64,000 bases of DNA from Shewanella indica. GTDB lineage: Bacteria > Pseudomonadota > Gammaproteobacteria > Enterobacterales > Shewanellaceae. The notes beneath the pieces were generated by a model. It did no database searches, was not told where the DNA came from, and saw nothing but the letters and a program-made list of their open reading frames with translations. Below are positions 1 through 7,932 of this stretch, piece by piece (position 1 is the stretch's first letter; each line of letters opens with the position of its first letter). Location of the stretch: assembly GCF_002836975.1 (NCBI RefSeq), contig NZ_NIJK01000047.1, positions 62,001 through 126,000 of the forward strand. Direction: 5' to 3'. Both the position numbers and the translations under genes were made by a program.

Positions 1-791
1 GACTCAAAGGCCACGGCAGCGCCATATTTTTGCTTGAGGTGTTGCAGTACCGCCTGGTTTTCCTGGCTGTTGAGGGTACAGGTGGAGTACACCATTACCC
101 CGCCAGGCTTAAGCGCCAGAAAGGCGGAATCTATCAGATCCCTCTGGGTGGCGGCAATGTCGGCTATCTCCTGTGGATCCCAGTGTTTGAGGGCATCCGG
201 ATCCTTACGTACCGTGCCTTCGCCGCTACAGGGGGCATCGAGCAACACGGCATCCATGGATTCATACTGGTATTGGCCGAATACCCTGGCATCGAAGTGG
301 GTCAGGGCGGTATTGCTGACCCCCATTCTCTGTAGATTGGCATGCAGCACTTTGACGCGGCTGGAGGAGTATTCGTTGGCGATCAGCACGCCTCCATTGG
401 CCATCATGGCCGCCATTTGTGTGGTCTTGGATCCCGGCGCCGAGGCCATATCCAGCACCCGCTCCATTCCCGGCTCCAGCAGCGCCATAGGCGGCAGCAT
501 GGAGCTCGCCTCCTGAATGTAAAACAGCCCTTGCTGATGTTCGATACAGTTTCCGGGTTGGCTATCACCCGCCTGGTACCAAAAGCCTTCAGGGCACCAG
601 GGAATGGTTTCGAACTGCCAGCCTTTGGCCTGCATTCTCGAGAGGAATTCATCGACGCTGATTTTGAGGGTGTTGACCCGCAAGGCGGCTCTCAGTGGTA
701 AGCTGCAAAAGTGAATAAAATCCTCGAGCTTGAGATGTTCTGGCAGATCCTTGGCGATACTGTTGATAAAATTCTGATTTAATTGAACCAT
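1..791 (-). CDS. rsmF: 16S rRNA m5C1407 methyltransferase RsmF, 3' part cut off by window edge
   Basis: An open frame runs leftward without a stop from an ATG at 791 to the window edge, about 263 codons. It begins [20 protein letters not shown] and continues into a Rossmann-fold RNA methyltransferase. The SAM-binding stretch reads [12 protein letters not shown], the motif IV catalytic region reads DAPCSGEGT, and the second cysteine motif is [11 protein letters not shown]. These two cysteines are typical of the NOL1/NOP2/Sun family of rRNA m5C methyltransferases. The N-terminal sequence and the position beside letB/letA match RsmF (YebU), which modifies C1407 of 16S rRNA in E. coli. The C-terminal PUA-like region lies outside the window. 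The gene is divergent from the SpmAB-like gene at 863. Confidence 0.9.
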   Translation of the reverse strand, partial: MVQLNQNFINSIAKDLPEHLKLEDFIHFCSLPLRAALRVNTLKISVDEFLSRMQAKGWQFETIPWCPEGFWYQAGDSQPGNCIEHQQGLFYIQEASSMLPPMALLEPGMERVLDMASAPGSKTTQMAAMMANGGVLIANEYSSSRVKVLHANLQRMGVSNTALTHFDARVFGQYQYESMDAVLLDAPCSGEGTVRKDPDALKHWDPQEIADIAATQRDLIDSAFLALKPGGVMVYSTCTLNSQENQAVLQHLKQKYGAAVAFE

Positions 792-862
792 AAACAAAAA
801 GGGTGACCCCGGGATGGCGGCAGTATAGCACACTCGGGCGCGGCGACTGTGGGGTGTTTTAG

Positions 863-2089
863 GTGTTGAACCGGGTTTGGAGTCTGTTCTTTATTATCGC
901 GCTGGGAGCGATTTTGCTGCGTTTGACGAGCGGCGATGCGGCCGTTCTCAATGAGTCTGTCACGGCGATGTTTGACAGCGCCAAACTGGCCGCCGAAATA
1001 GCTCTGGGATTGATTGGGGTGTTGACCCTGTGGATGGGGCTGATGCGTCTCGGGGAAAAAGCCGGAGTGGTTGCCGCCATCGCCTGGGTATTTGAGCCGC
1101 TGCTCAGCAAGTTGATGCCGGAGGTACCAAGAGGCCATCCCGCCTATGGCAGCGTCACCATGAACCTGACCGCCAATATGCTGGGGTTGGACAATGCAGC
1201 CACACCATTGGGACTTAAGGCGATGGCGGATCTGCAAAGCCTGAACCCCGACAAGAAGACCGCCACCAATGCCCAGATCCTGTTTTTGGTGCTCAATACC
1301 TCTTCCGTGACTTTGGTACCCGTGACGGTTTTTCTGTACCGGGCGCAGCAAGGGGCGGCTGATCCTGCCGATATTTTCCTGCCTATTTTGCTTTCGACCC
1401 TGGGCTCGACCCTGGCGGGTTTGAGTGTGGTGGCGCTGGTGCAAAGGATACGCTTGCTGGATTGGGTGGTGCTGGGTTATGGCGCGATACTGCTCGGCGG
1501 TCTCAGCGCCGGAGTGATGTACCTGTTGACCCAGGGAGCCGAGCGGATCGGCGAAGTCTCCGCCATGCTGGGGAACGGGTTGCTGCTGGGGATCATCTTT
1601 GCCTTTGTGCTGGTGGCGCTGCTGCGGCGGGTGGCGGTTTACGATGAGTTTATCGAAGGGGCCAAGTCGGGGTTTGAACAGTCGGTGCGGCTGATTCCTT
1701 ATCTACTGGCCATGTTGCTGGCGATAGCCTTACTGCGCGCCTCCGGCGCGCTGGATTATCTACTCGGGGTGATTGCCGCTTTGGTGAGCCATATGGGGAT
1801 GGATGGCCGCTTTATCGATGCCTTGCCAACCGCCCTGATGAAGCCTTTGAGCGGCTCAGGCGCCAGAGCCATGATGCTGGAAACCATGGCCCATTACGGC
1901 GTCGATTCTTTTGCCGGCAGGCTGGCGGCCATTTTCCAGGGCAGTACTGAAACCACATTTTATGTGCTGGCGGTGTATTTTGGTGCCGTCGGTATCCGCA
2001 ATGGCCGCCATGCGCTGGCCTGTGGCTTGTTTGCCGATCTGGCGGGTATCTGCACTGCTATTGCGGTGTGTTATTGGTTTTATGGCTGA
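863..2089 (+). CDS. SpmA/SpmB-like fused nucleoside-recognition membrane protein
   Basis: A 408-residue polytopic membrane protein with a GTG start. It carries two copies of the nucleoside-recognition (Gate) fold. The N-terminal half holds the SpmA-type signature [20 protein letters not shown] around residues 94-113. The C-terminal half looks like SpmB ([20 protein letters not shown], then [15 protein letters not shown]). In Bacillus, SpmA and SpmB are separate proteins linked to spore-core dehydration. Fused versions occur in non-sporulating bacteria, where the substrate is unknown. The gene stands alone, divergent from rsmF and convergent with letB, with a strong hairpin at its 3' end. I infer a membrane transporter or permease-like role and cannot name a substrate. 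Confidence 0.8.
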   Translation: MLNRVWSLFFIIALGAILLRLTSGDAAVLNESVTAMFDSAKLAAEIALGLIGVLTLWMGLMRLGEKAGVVAAIAWVFEPLLSKLMPEVPRGHPAYGSVTMNLTANMLGLDNAATPLGLKAMADLQSLNPDKKTATNAQILFLVLNTSSVTLVPVTVFLYRAQQGAADPADIFLPILLSTLGSTLAGLSVVALVQRIRLLDWVVLGYGAILLGGLSAGVMYLLTQGAERIGEVSAMLGNGLLLGIIFAFVLVALLRRVAVYDEFIEGAKSGFEQSVRLIPYLLAMLLAIALLRASGALDYLLGVIAALVSHMGMDGRFIDALPTALMKPLSGSGARAMMLETMAHYGVDSFAGRLAAIFQGSTETTFYVLAVYFGAVGIRNGRHALACGLFADLAGICTAIAVCYWFYG

Positions 2090-2121
2090 GGTGAAACATA
2101 GGTAGGATTGCAGAGTTAAAA

Positions 2122-2154
2122 AAACGGGGCTCAGATGAGCCCCGTTTGGGTTTT
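2122..2154. terminator. Bidirectional rho-independent terminator between the SpmAB-like gene and letB
   Basis: An 11-bp perfect stem, AAACGGGGCTC with GAGCCCCGTTT and an AGAT loop, lies between two convergent stop codons. It has A-rich sequence on the left and a T-rich stretch on the right, so it can serve both genes. Confidence 0.85.
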
Positions 2155-4774
2155 ATGGCTGGCTGAGTCTTGGACGCCAATCGAGCCAGTCGCGCTCGGG
2201 TTTATCATGAAGTGGCATCAGGCTCTGGTTTTCAAGCGGTTTACTGCTTTGGTTGTCGAGTTCAGTGACCACTCCTATGCCGCCGGCGAGTATGGTTTCC
2301 AATGAGCCGGTTTCGATTTGGGCTCCGGAAAACAGCCCCAAATCGACCCGAATACCGGACAAGTCGTAGAACCTGCTGCTCTGGTTGATAAGATGCCGAT
2401 AGGGCGCGGCAATCTGAGTCTGGATCCAGACTTCATCGCCCTTGGGCGCCAACCGGTAACTGGTTACATCGCCAATTTGAATGCCGCGAAAGAAGATCCC
2501 TGTGCCTACGTTGACCGAGCCCAGGCTGGGCTTGCTCAGCACCAGTTGCAGCGCATCGGCCTCTGGGGCAACCGCCGTGTGTACTTGGCCATTGAACTGT
2601 TGGCTTACTTCGGCGGCTTGGCCCGGCAGGGCACTGATATAGGCGCCGGTCAGCAGGGTTTCCGGTGCCTTTATGCCCTTAAGGGATATTTCGGCGTTGA
2701 CCAAGCTGTAGCGACTGTCGCTTTTGAGAAACGGCTCGGCATAGCGGCCATAGAGAAAGGCACTGAGTTGCTGGCTGTGGAGATCCTCACTCAAGGTTAC
2801 CCGGGTGACTTCACCAATCTGATGCCCCTGATAGCGGATAGCGGCACCTGGTTTGATAGTGGCACTGGCCGGGAAACTCAGCCCAATGGCAACGGCCTGA
2901 TTGCGTGCCAGTGACTCGGAGGCATAAAGCTGCTTATTGTTGGGCTCGCCTTGCTCCAAAAAGCCCAAACTGATACTGCCCTTGATGGCACCGGCCAGCG
3001 GTGCGACATCCAGCTTGACTCCCGAAAGTCCGGCATCGATTGACACCGCCTGGTTGCGCCAAAACACGGCATTGGGTTTGAGCAGGGGCGCAAAGGTATG
3101 GTCTATGGCGAGCGCAATGGCAAATCTGTCATCCTGGCTCTGCCAGCTGACCTGTTTCACCTGACCTATCTGCATCTTCTTGTAGTAGACAGGTGCGCCC
3201 GGGCTCAAGTCGGCGCCATCATCGCTGTAGAGTTGCCATTTGAGCTGCTCCATGCCTTGGTAATAGTGGCCGGCCTCGGCACTCGAGGCAAACAGCGGCA
3301 GCGGTTTGGAAAGATCGGCGCCCTTGCGGCTTTGGCCGCGTCTTAAGCTGATACTGCCCTTGGTGAGGGTCGCAAAATCGCCGCTCTTGAGGCTGACGCC
3401 ATCCAGTGAGGCGTTGAAGTCCAGTGCGGCTTCGGCGATGAAGTCACTGCCTTGAGTCAGCAACGGGGCAAATTCGGGCAACACCTCGGCCTGGTACTCT
3501 ACCGAATTGAAGTCCCGGCTCAGGGCAACTGAAGTGACCTTGCCTATGGCGATCTTTTTGTATCTCAGCTCGGCCTCAGGGCTGATGCCGGGGTTTTCAT
3601 CGGCTCTAAGCGTTATCTTTAGCGCCTTGGCCTTGCTGAGATCCGGCGCCTGATCGGCCAAGGCGTAACGGGTTTGAGCCTCGCCCGTACCCGGGAGAAA
3701 GGCGATGGCATCGCCGCTCAGCAATCGGCCCGGGTGTTTTATGCCGGACAGTGACAGCTCGGCACCTTCACGCCAAAACTGAGCCGTGCCAGTCAAAAGA
3801 CTCGAGTAGGGGGCGTCCAGGCGGGCATGCAGCGCCACGCCGTCATCGGCCAGCGCTATCTCTTCGATTTCCCCTATGGGCAAACCGCGATAGAGAATGG
3901 GGCTGCCCTTGTTAAGGCCATCGGCGTTGTTTGCCGACAGAATAAAGCTGGCGCCGCCACTGGCTTCTATTTCATTGTCGTATAGGGTGAAGTTGTCGCC
4001 GTTCTTTGCATGCTTTGAGTTTTCTGGGGAATCAAAGTTGATGCCGCCGGCGAGTATCGCCGCCAAGCTCTCGGCGCTGACTTTGACGCCGGAAAGCGAG
4101 GCGTTGATCTCTATGCCGGAGACATTCCAGAAGCGGGAATCCTTTTTGACCAGATAGGCATATTGTTCCTGAATAAAGGCGCTCAGCAGCAATTTGTCGC
4201 TGTTGTCGAGTCGATAGCTGACCACACTGCCGACCGGTACCTGGCGATAGAATACCGGAGAGCCCACATCCAGTGAGCCAAGGCGGTCGGCGCTCAGTTC
4301 AATCACTAAACCATCATTACTGGGCAGCACCGGCGGGGCAGAGCGCTCGGCCTCGTAGCGGTAACGCGAATCGCCATCCCCGGGTTGAATGCCTATATAG
4401 TTCCCCGAGAACAAGGCATCCAAACCTTCGACACCTGTGATGGATGCCTTGGGTGTCACCAGCCAGAATTTGGTTTCATCCTTGAGGAAAGGCTCGGCGC
4501 GGTAGTCCATCAAGACATCGACGTTAACGCCCTGCAGCTCTTCATCGATGGAGATATCCACCACCTTGCCGACGGTCAGGCCCTGATAGCGCACCAGTGT
4601 CTTGCCCACATCCATACCACTGGCACTGGGGAAGTGGATCCGCACCTCGATGCCGGACTCCTTAATGCTCTTCAGCCCCAACCATGCGCCCAAAGCCAAC
4701 GCTACTATAGGTAACAGCCAGATGGGGGAAAAAAGCTTCTTTTTGACTATTTTAGGCTTTTCGATTTGCGTCAT
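2153..4774 (-). CDS. letB: Seven-MCE-domain intermembrane lipid transport protein LetB (YebT)
   Basis: About 873 residues from the ATG at 4774. It has a short basic cytoplasmic start (MTQIEKPKIVKKK), one membrane helix at about residues 15-36, and seven consecutive MCE (MlaD-like) repeats. Each repeat shows the pattern G-x-P-[VI]-x-[YF]-[RK]-x-[VIL]-x-[VI]-G-x-[VI], for example GSPVFYRQVPVGSV, GSPILYRGLPIGEI and GTGIFFRGIQIGDV. Seven domains and this length match E. coli LetB (YebT, 877 residues) rather than PqiB, which has three. LetB forms a periplasmic hydrophobic tunnel that moves lipids between inner and outer membrane with LetA. The frame can extend 62 codons upstream, but that part is the out-of-frame shadow of the preceding pqiA-like gene, so I start at MTQIEK. 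It overlaps that gene by 23 nt. Confidence 0.93.
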   Translation of the reverse strand: MTQIEKPKIVKKKLFSPIWLLPIVALALGAWLGLKSIKESGIEVRIHFPSASGMDVGKTLVRYQGLTVGKVVDISIDEELQGVNVDVLMDYRAEPFLKDETKFWLVTPKASITGVEGLDALFSGNYIGIQPGDGDSRYRYEAERSAPPVLPSNDGLVIELSADRLGSLDVGSPVFYRQVPVGSVVSYRLDNSDKLLLSAFIQEQYAYLVKKDSRFWNVSGIEINASLSGVKVSAESLAAILAGGINFDSPENSKHAKNGDNFTLYDNEIEASGGASFILSANNADGLNKGSPILYRGLPIGEIEEIALADDGVALHARLDAPYSSLLTGTAQFWREGAELSLSGIKHPGRLLSGDAIAFLPGTGEAQTRYALADQAPDLSKAKALKITLRADENPGISPEAELRYKKIAIGKVTSVALSRDFNSVEYQAEVLPEFAPLLTQGSDFIAEAALDFNASLDGVSLKSGDFATLTKGSISLRRGQSRKGADLSKPLPLFASSAEAGHYYQGMEQLKWQLYSDDGADLSPGAPVYYKKMQIGQVKQVSWQSQDDRFAIALAIDHTFAPLLKPNAVFWRNQAVSIDAGLSGVKLDVAPLAGAIKGSISLGFLEQGEPNNKQLYASESLARNQAVAIGLSFPASATIKPGAAIRYQGHQIGEVTRVTLSEDLHSQQLSAFLYGRYAEPFLKSDSRYSLVNAEISLKGIKAPETLLTGAYISALPGQAAEVSQQFNGQVHTAVAPEADALQLVLSKPSLGSVNVGTGIFFRGIQIGDVTSYRLAPKGDEVWIQTQIAAPYRHLINQSSRFYDLSGIRVDLGLFSGAQIETGSLETILAGGIGVVTELDNQSSKPLENQSLMPLHDKPERDWLDWRPRLSQP

Positions 4775-5390
4775 CTTCAGTGTCCAGTTGATCCCAAAGT
4801 AAACGTGTATCCAACACCTTGGCCGCAAGTTGGGTAAAGAGGATGACCAAGGCAAACGCGGTTGCCGCCGGCGCCGGTTTGGCGTCCAGCAATTGCCCCA
4901 TATTAACCAGGGCAACGGTAATGGATATGACAAACAGATCCAGCATAGACCAGCGTCCAATCCATTCTATGATATGAAACCCGGCCATCATTGGCCGTTT
5001 GGGGATAGGCAGGTTGAAACTGATCGCCGTCAGATAGAAAGCCAGGCCGATAATCTTCAGCCAGGGCACCAGAATACTGGCGGTAAAGACTATGATGGCG
5101 ATGGGTAACATGTCCGACTGTACCAGATGGGTGATGCCGGAAAAAATGGTGTCGTAGGTGACCTTGCCCTGTTTGGTGAGCATAGTAATGGGATAGATGT
5201 TGGCCGGGATCAACAAGATGGCCGCGGTGATCAGCAAGGCCCAGCTTTTTTGCAGACTGGTTTCATCCCTTAGCCTGAGCGGGTTTTGGCAGCGGCTGCA
5301 ATACTCATTTTCTATCTGATTGAGTTTTTTACAGGCGGGGCAGCTGCACAGGCCCATGTCTTTGCCCTGGAGCTGCTTTTTAGCTTTCAT
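4752..5390 (-). CDS. PqiA/LetA-family membrane protein, second half-size copy
   Basis: 212 residues. A zinc-ribbon start (CSCPACKK, then CSRC) is followed by four predicted membrane helices. It holds the PqiA-family signatures ANIYPITMLTKQG and GRWSMLDLFVISI. E. coli LetA (YebS, 427 residues) contains two such modules in one chain. Here this gene and the one upstream (5380-6054) each supply one module. It has its own ribosome-binding site (GGAG, 8 nt before ATG 5390) inside the end of the upstream gene and overlaps it by 11 nt. It overlaps letB by 23 nt, so the three genes form one tightly coupled operon. The role is inferred as the inner-membrane partner of the LetB tunnel. Confidence 0.9.
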   Translation of the reverse strand: MKAKKQLQGKDMGLCSCPACKKLNQIENEYCSRCQNPLRLRDETSLQKSWALLITAAILLIPANIYPITMLTKQGKVTYDTIFSGITHLVQSDMLPIAIIVFTASILVPWLKIIGLAFYLTAISFNLPIPKRPMMAGFHIIEWIGRWSMLDLFVISITVALVNMGQLLDAKPAPAATAFALVILFTQLAAKVLDTRLLWDQLDTEDDANRKA

Positions 5391-6054
5391 CGAGAAAACT
5401 CCACATATGCTCCAGGTTATATTCGCGCTGCAGGAAGAGAGTCACCAAGAACAGCATGGTAAAACAAAAGGTTCCCATGCCAAAGTAAACATCAGAGAAG
5501 TCGGACAACTGAAAGGCGGAAACCAGGAAACTGATCACATAAATTTCCAGCATGGTCATTTGCGACAGCAGGCCTTGCTTCTTGAGCAGCCAGGTGAGAA
5601 CCCCTCGCCAGAAGTGATGCTGCACCAGACCTGCCTTGATGATCAGCACTTGGATAAAAATCGATAGGTTGAGCACTCCGGGGGCGATGACGGCCGCCAC
5701 CAACACAGCAATCCCCACTATCCAATAACCTTGGTCCATTACCGCCAAGGCGCCCTGGTATGCGGTCGTGGTTCTGACACTGCCGAGAAAGTGCATTTCC
5801 AGCACGGGTAGCAGCATGGCGGGCAGATAAAACAGCAGGGCGCTGATACATAGCGCCAGCATGCCATTGATGGAGCAGTAGGGGGCATCATAAAGCGCCG
5901 TATGGCATCTTGGACAAAGCGCTCTGACGCCGGAGGGCAGGGCACGTTTGCTCACCGCCAGATCACAGGCGCGGCAGAGCACTATGCTGCAGTCCGGTTT
6001 GTTGTCGCTTGGATTATACGCTTTCAAATGCTGGATATGTCCTGTTCTGGCCAT
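5380..6054 (-). CDS. PqiA/LetA-family membrane protein, first half-size copy
   Basis: 224 residues, the first gene of the letA-letA-letB operon. It carries a zinc ribbon (CRACDLAV at about residues 27-34, CPRCHTAL at about 47-54) and then four predicted membrane helices. The loop VRTTTAYQGALAVMDQGYWIVG and the later LSQMTMLEIYVISFLVS match the N-terminal PqiA module of LetA. Combined with the next gene (212 residues), the total of 436 residues is close to the 427 of single-chain E. coli LetA. The reading frames of the two genes differ, and each has a sensible start and stop, so this looks like two genes rather than a sequencing error. It is divergent from yebG. Confidence 0.88.
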   Translation of the reverse strand: MARTGHIQHLKAYNPSDNKPDCSIVLCRACDLAVSKRALPSGVRALCPRCHTALYDAPYCSINGMLALCISALLFYLPAMLLPVLEMHFLGSVRTTTAYQGALAVMDQGYWIVGIAVLVAAVIAPGVLNLSIFIQVLIIKAGLVQHHFWRGVLTWLLKKQGLLSQMTMLEIYVISFLVSAFQLSDFSDVYFGMGTFCFTMLFLVTLFLQREYNLEHMWSFLDES

Positions 6055-6191
6055 GGTGACCCAAGCTTAATCGTCAACACGCTAACAGCGCTGCTTGTGG
6101 TCCATTGGAGTGAGTCGACAAAACAAACTCGCAAATACTATCAGAAAGAGCGCGTCTCTTGCATCTATAGCGCATTTTATGTCAATCTATT

Positions 6192-6211
6192 TACTGTATA
6201 TTTAAACAGTG
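6192..6211 (+). promoter_or_regulatory. LexA (SOS) box upstream of yebG
   Basis: TACTGTATATTTAAACAGTG contains an exact CTGT-N8-ACAG core with an AT-rich spacer, very close to the LexA consensus. It ends 11 nt before the yebG start and would block transcription when LexA is bound. E. coli yebG is also a LexA target. Confidence 0.92.
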
Positions 6212-6222
6212 TGAGGAAGGTC

Positions 6223-6510
6223 ATGGCCGTTATAACTCAGTACGTTGTGGTCAGAGAAGGGGTTGAGAAGATGACATTTACATCTAAGAAGGAGGCTGAC
6301 GCCTACGATAAGATGCTCGACATCGCGGATAACTTAATCCCCTTTATCCAAGGTAGTGAATTGGAATTGGATGATAATACAACGGAAAAACTTGCTTTTT
6401 ATTTAGCTTCTCATAAAGATACATTGGCGAATCTGCTCAAGGGCGCCCCGGTAAAAGCGCCGGCTCCCGCCAAGAGCAGCAAGAAAAAGACGGAATCAGA
6501 AAAAGCATAA
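6223..6510 (+). CDS. yebG: SOS-inducible protein YebG
   Basis: 95 residues from ATG 6223, with a strong ribosome-binding site (GAGGAAGG, 6213-6220). The N-terminus MAVITQYVVVREGVEKMTFT followed by SKKEADAYDKMLDIADNL is nearly that of E. coli YebG. The tail is rich in Lys, Ala and Pro. The open frame extends far upstream, but the conserved start, the ribosome-binding site and the LexA box all place the start here. YebG is a DNA-damage-induced protein whose biochemical role is not settled. Its start lies 13 nt downstream of the msrC-side stop codon order (msrC begins at 6524), so SOS induction may also raise msrC transcription. Confidence 0.93.
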   Translation: MAVITQYVVVREGVEKMTFTSKKEADAYDKMLDIADNLIPFIQGSELELDDNTTEKLAFYLASHKDTLANLLKGAPVKAPAPAKSSKKKTESEKA

Positions 6511-6523
6511 CCCGGAACCCCAG

Positions 6524-6982
6524 ATGAAAGCTCAGTTTTACGATACGCTCAACCGTCAGGTACAGGCACTGTTTGCCGGTGAAGACGATATGATTTGTGC
6601 CATGGCCAACTTCTCTGCTTTGTTGAATGAACACCTTGAGGACATCAATTGGGTGGGCTTTTATCTGCTCAAAGGCGAGCAATTGGTGCTTGGGCCGTTT
6701 CAAGGCAAACTGGCATGCACCCGAATTCCAATGGGTAGAGGTGTCTGTGGCACCGCGGCTGCCAAGGCCGAGACTCAGTTGGTTGAGGATGTACATCAGT
6801 TTGCCGGACATATCGCTTGTGATGCCGCCAGTAACTCGGAAATTGTGATCCCTGTTTACCAAAAGGGTGAGCTGATTGCCGTACTGGATATCGACAGCCC
6901 CAGCCTGTCGCGTTTCGATAAAGAGGATCAAACCGGACTGGAGAGCCTGGTGCAGAGTCTGGAAAAGTGCTTATTTGGTTAA
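6524..6982 (+). CDS. msrC: Free methionine-(R)-sulfoxide reductase MsrC (YebR)
   Basis: 152 residues, a single GAF domain. It reduces free L-methionine-(R)-sulfoxide in the cytoplasm. The cysteine-bearing motifs are LACTRIPMGRGVCGTAA (about residues 63-79) and HIACDAASNSEIVIPV (about 95-110). These carry the three cysteines of the family's relay. The downstream motif LDIDSPSLSRFDKED is also typical. The length matches E. coli YebR. It lies 13 nt after yebG on the same strand and is probably co-transcribed with it. No terminator is visible between the two. Confidence 0.93.
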   Translation: MKAQFYDTLNRQVQALFAGEDDMICAMANFSALLNEHLEDINWVGFYLLKGEQLVLGPFQGKLACTRIPMGRGVCGTAAAKAETQLVEDVHQFAGHIACDAASNSEIVIPVYQKGELIAVLDIDSPSLSRFDKEDQTGLESLVQSLEKCLFG

Positions 6983-7245
6983 TTCCCGTACAATCTGCCA
7001 CAATTGATGGTCGCAATAAGGCGCACGCAGCTTATAATAGGCGGCTGCTCTGAGGGCCAAATGACCGTTTGTGGTGCTTGGTCGTATCAGGCTGAAATGT
7101 TAAGTTTTGTGTCATGCCTTTGGCTATGGCTGAATGCATGCTAATTTGTACGTTATCCCCCAAGGGGTTAACGAAGATGAACGACGCCGTGAGTACAGCA
7201 GACCTAACTGACCACTGACGTCCCCTGTTAACTGTGGAAGTAATG

Positions 7246-7902
7246 ATGGAATCAACAGAAAAGTTGACCGACACCAACGCTATTCTGGCGTATTTGTATG
7301 AAACATTTCCTTTGTGCTTTATCGCTGAAGGAGAAACCAAACCACTGAAGATAGGACTGTTTCAGGATTTGGCTGAAAGGTTGGCTGATGATTCCAAAGT
7401 CAGTAAGACCCAACTTAGGGTCGCCCTGAGACGCTACACCAACAGTTGGCGTTATCTTAAGTGCATCAAGGAAGGCGCACAGCGAGTGGATCTCGATGGT
7501 AACCCTTGCGGCGAGCTGGATCCGGAGCATATTGAACATGCCAAGGCCACGCTGAAAGAGAGCCAGGAAAAGGCCAAGGCCCGCCGTGCGGCTGAGCCTG
7601 CCAAAGAAGGCGAAGCCAAGAAAAACAGGCCTGCGCGCAAGCCACGTCCTCAGGGGGATAAGCCCCGCAACGAGCGTCCTCGTAGTGACAAGAAAGTGGC
7701 CCGTAAGCCGAAGCCCGCTGCTCCAGCCGTGGAACTGGTTCCAGCCGTGTTGGAAGAGCTGAAACCTTCACAGCGAGTGAATGTCAAATTGGGTATGACG
7801 CCGGTAGCCGGTGTGATCCTCGACATCAATAAAGAAGATGTTCACGTTCAACTGGATTCCGGCCTGTCAGTCAAGGTCCGTGTGGAACATATTCTGCTGT
7901 AA
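7246..7902 (+). CDS. proQ: RNA chaperone ProQ
   Basis: 218 residues. The N-terminal FinO/ProQ RNA-binding domain covers about residues 5-120 ([40 protein letters not shown]). A basic, Lys/Arg/Pro-rich linker follows at about 110-165. A C-terminal Tudor-like domain begins near [16 protein letters not shown]. Upstream in-frame starts exist at 7234 (GTG) and 7243 (ATG), but MESTEK at 7246 aligns with the E. coli N-terminus and has GGAAG at a better spacing. ProQ binds many sRNAs and mRNA 3' ends and affects osmoadaptation. It lies directly upstream of prc, as in E. coli. Confidence 0.93.
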   Translation: MESTEKLTDTNAILAYLYETFPLCFIAEGETKPLKIGLFQDLAERLADDSKVSKTQLRVALRRYTNSWRYLKCIKEGAQRVDLDGNPCGELDPEHIEHAKATLKESQEKAKARRAAEPAKEGEAKKNRPARKPRPQGDKPRNERPRSDKKVARKPKPAAPAVELVPAVLEELKPSQRVNVKLGMTPVAGVILDINKEDVHVQLDSGLSVKVRVEHILL

Positions 7903-7932
7903 AATCATCAAATAGAAAGGAGTAACTTGCTG

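Noticed and set aside
4775-4960. 62-codon N-terminal extension of LetB
   Set aside because: It is the out-of-frame shadow of the pqiA-like gene; a membrane-anchor start with the family sequence begins at 4774.
7004-7038. TTGATG and TATAAT before proQ as a promoter
   Set aside because: The spacing of 23 nt is too long for sigma-70 binding.
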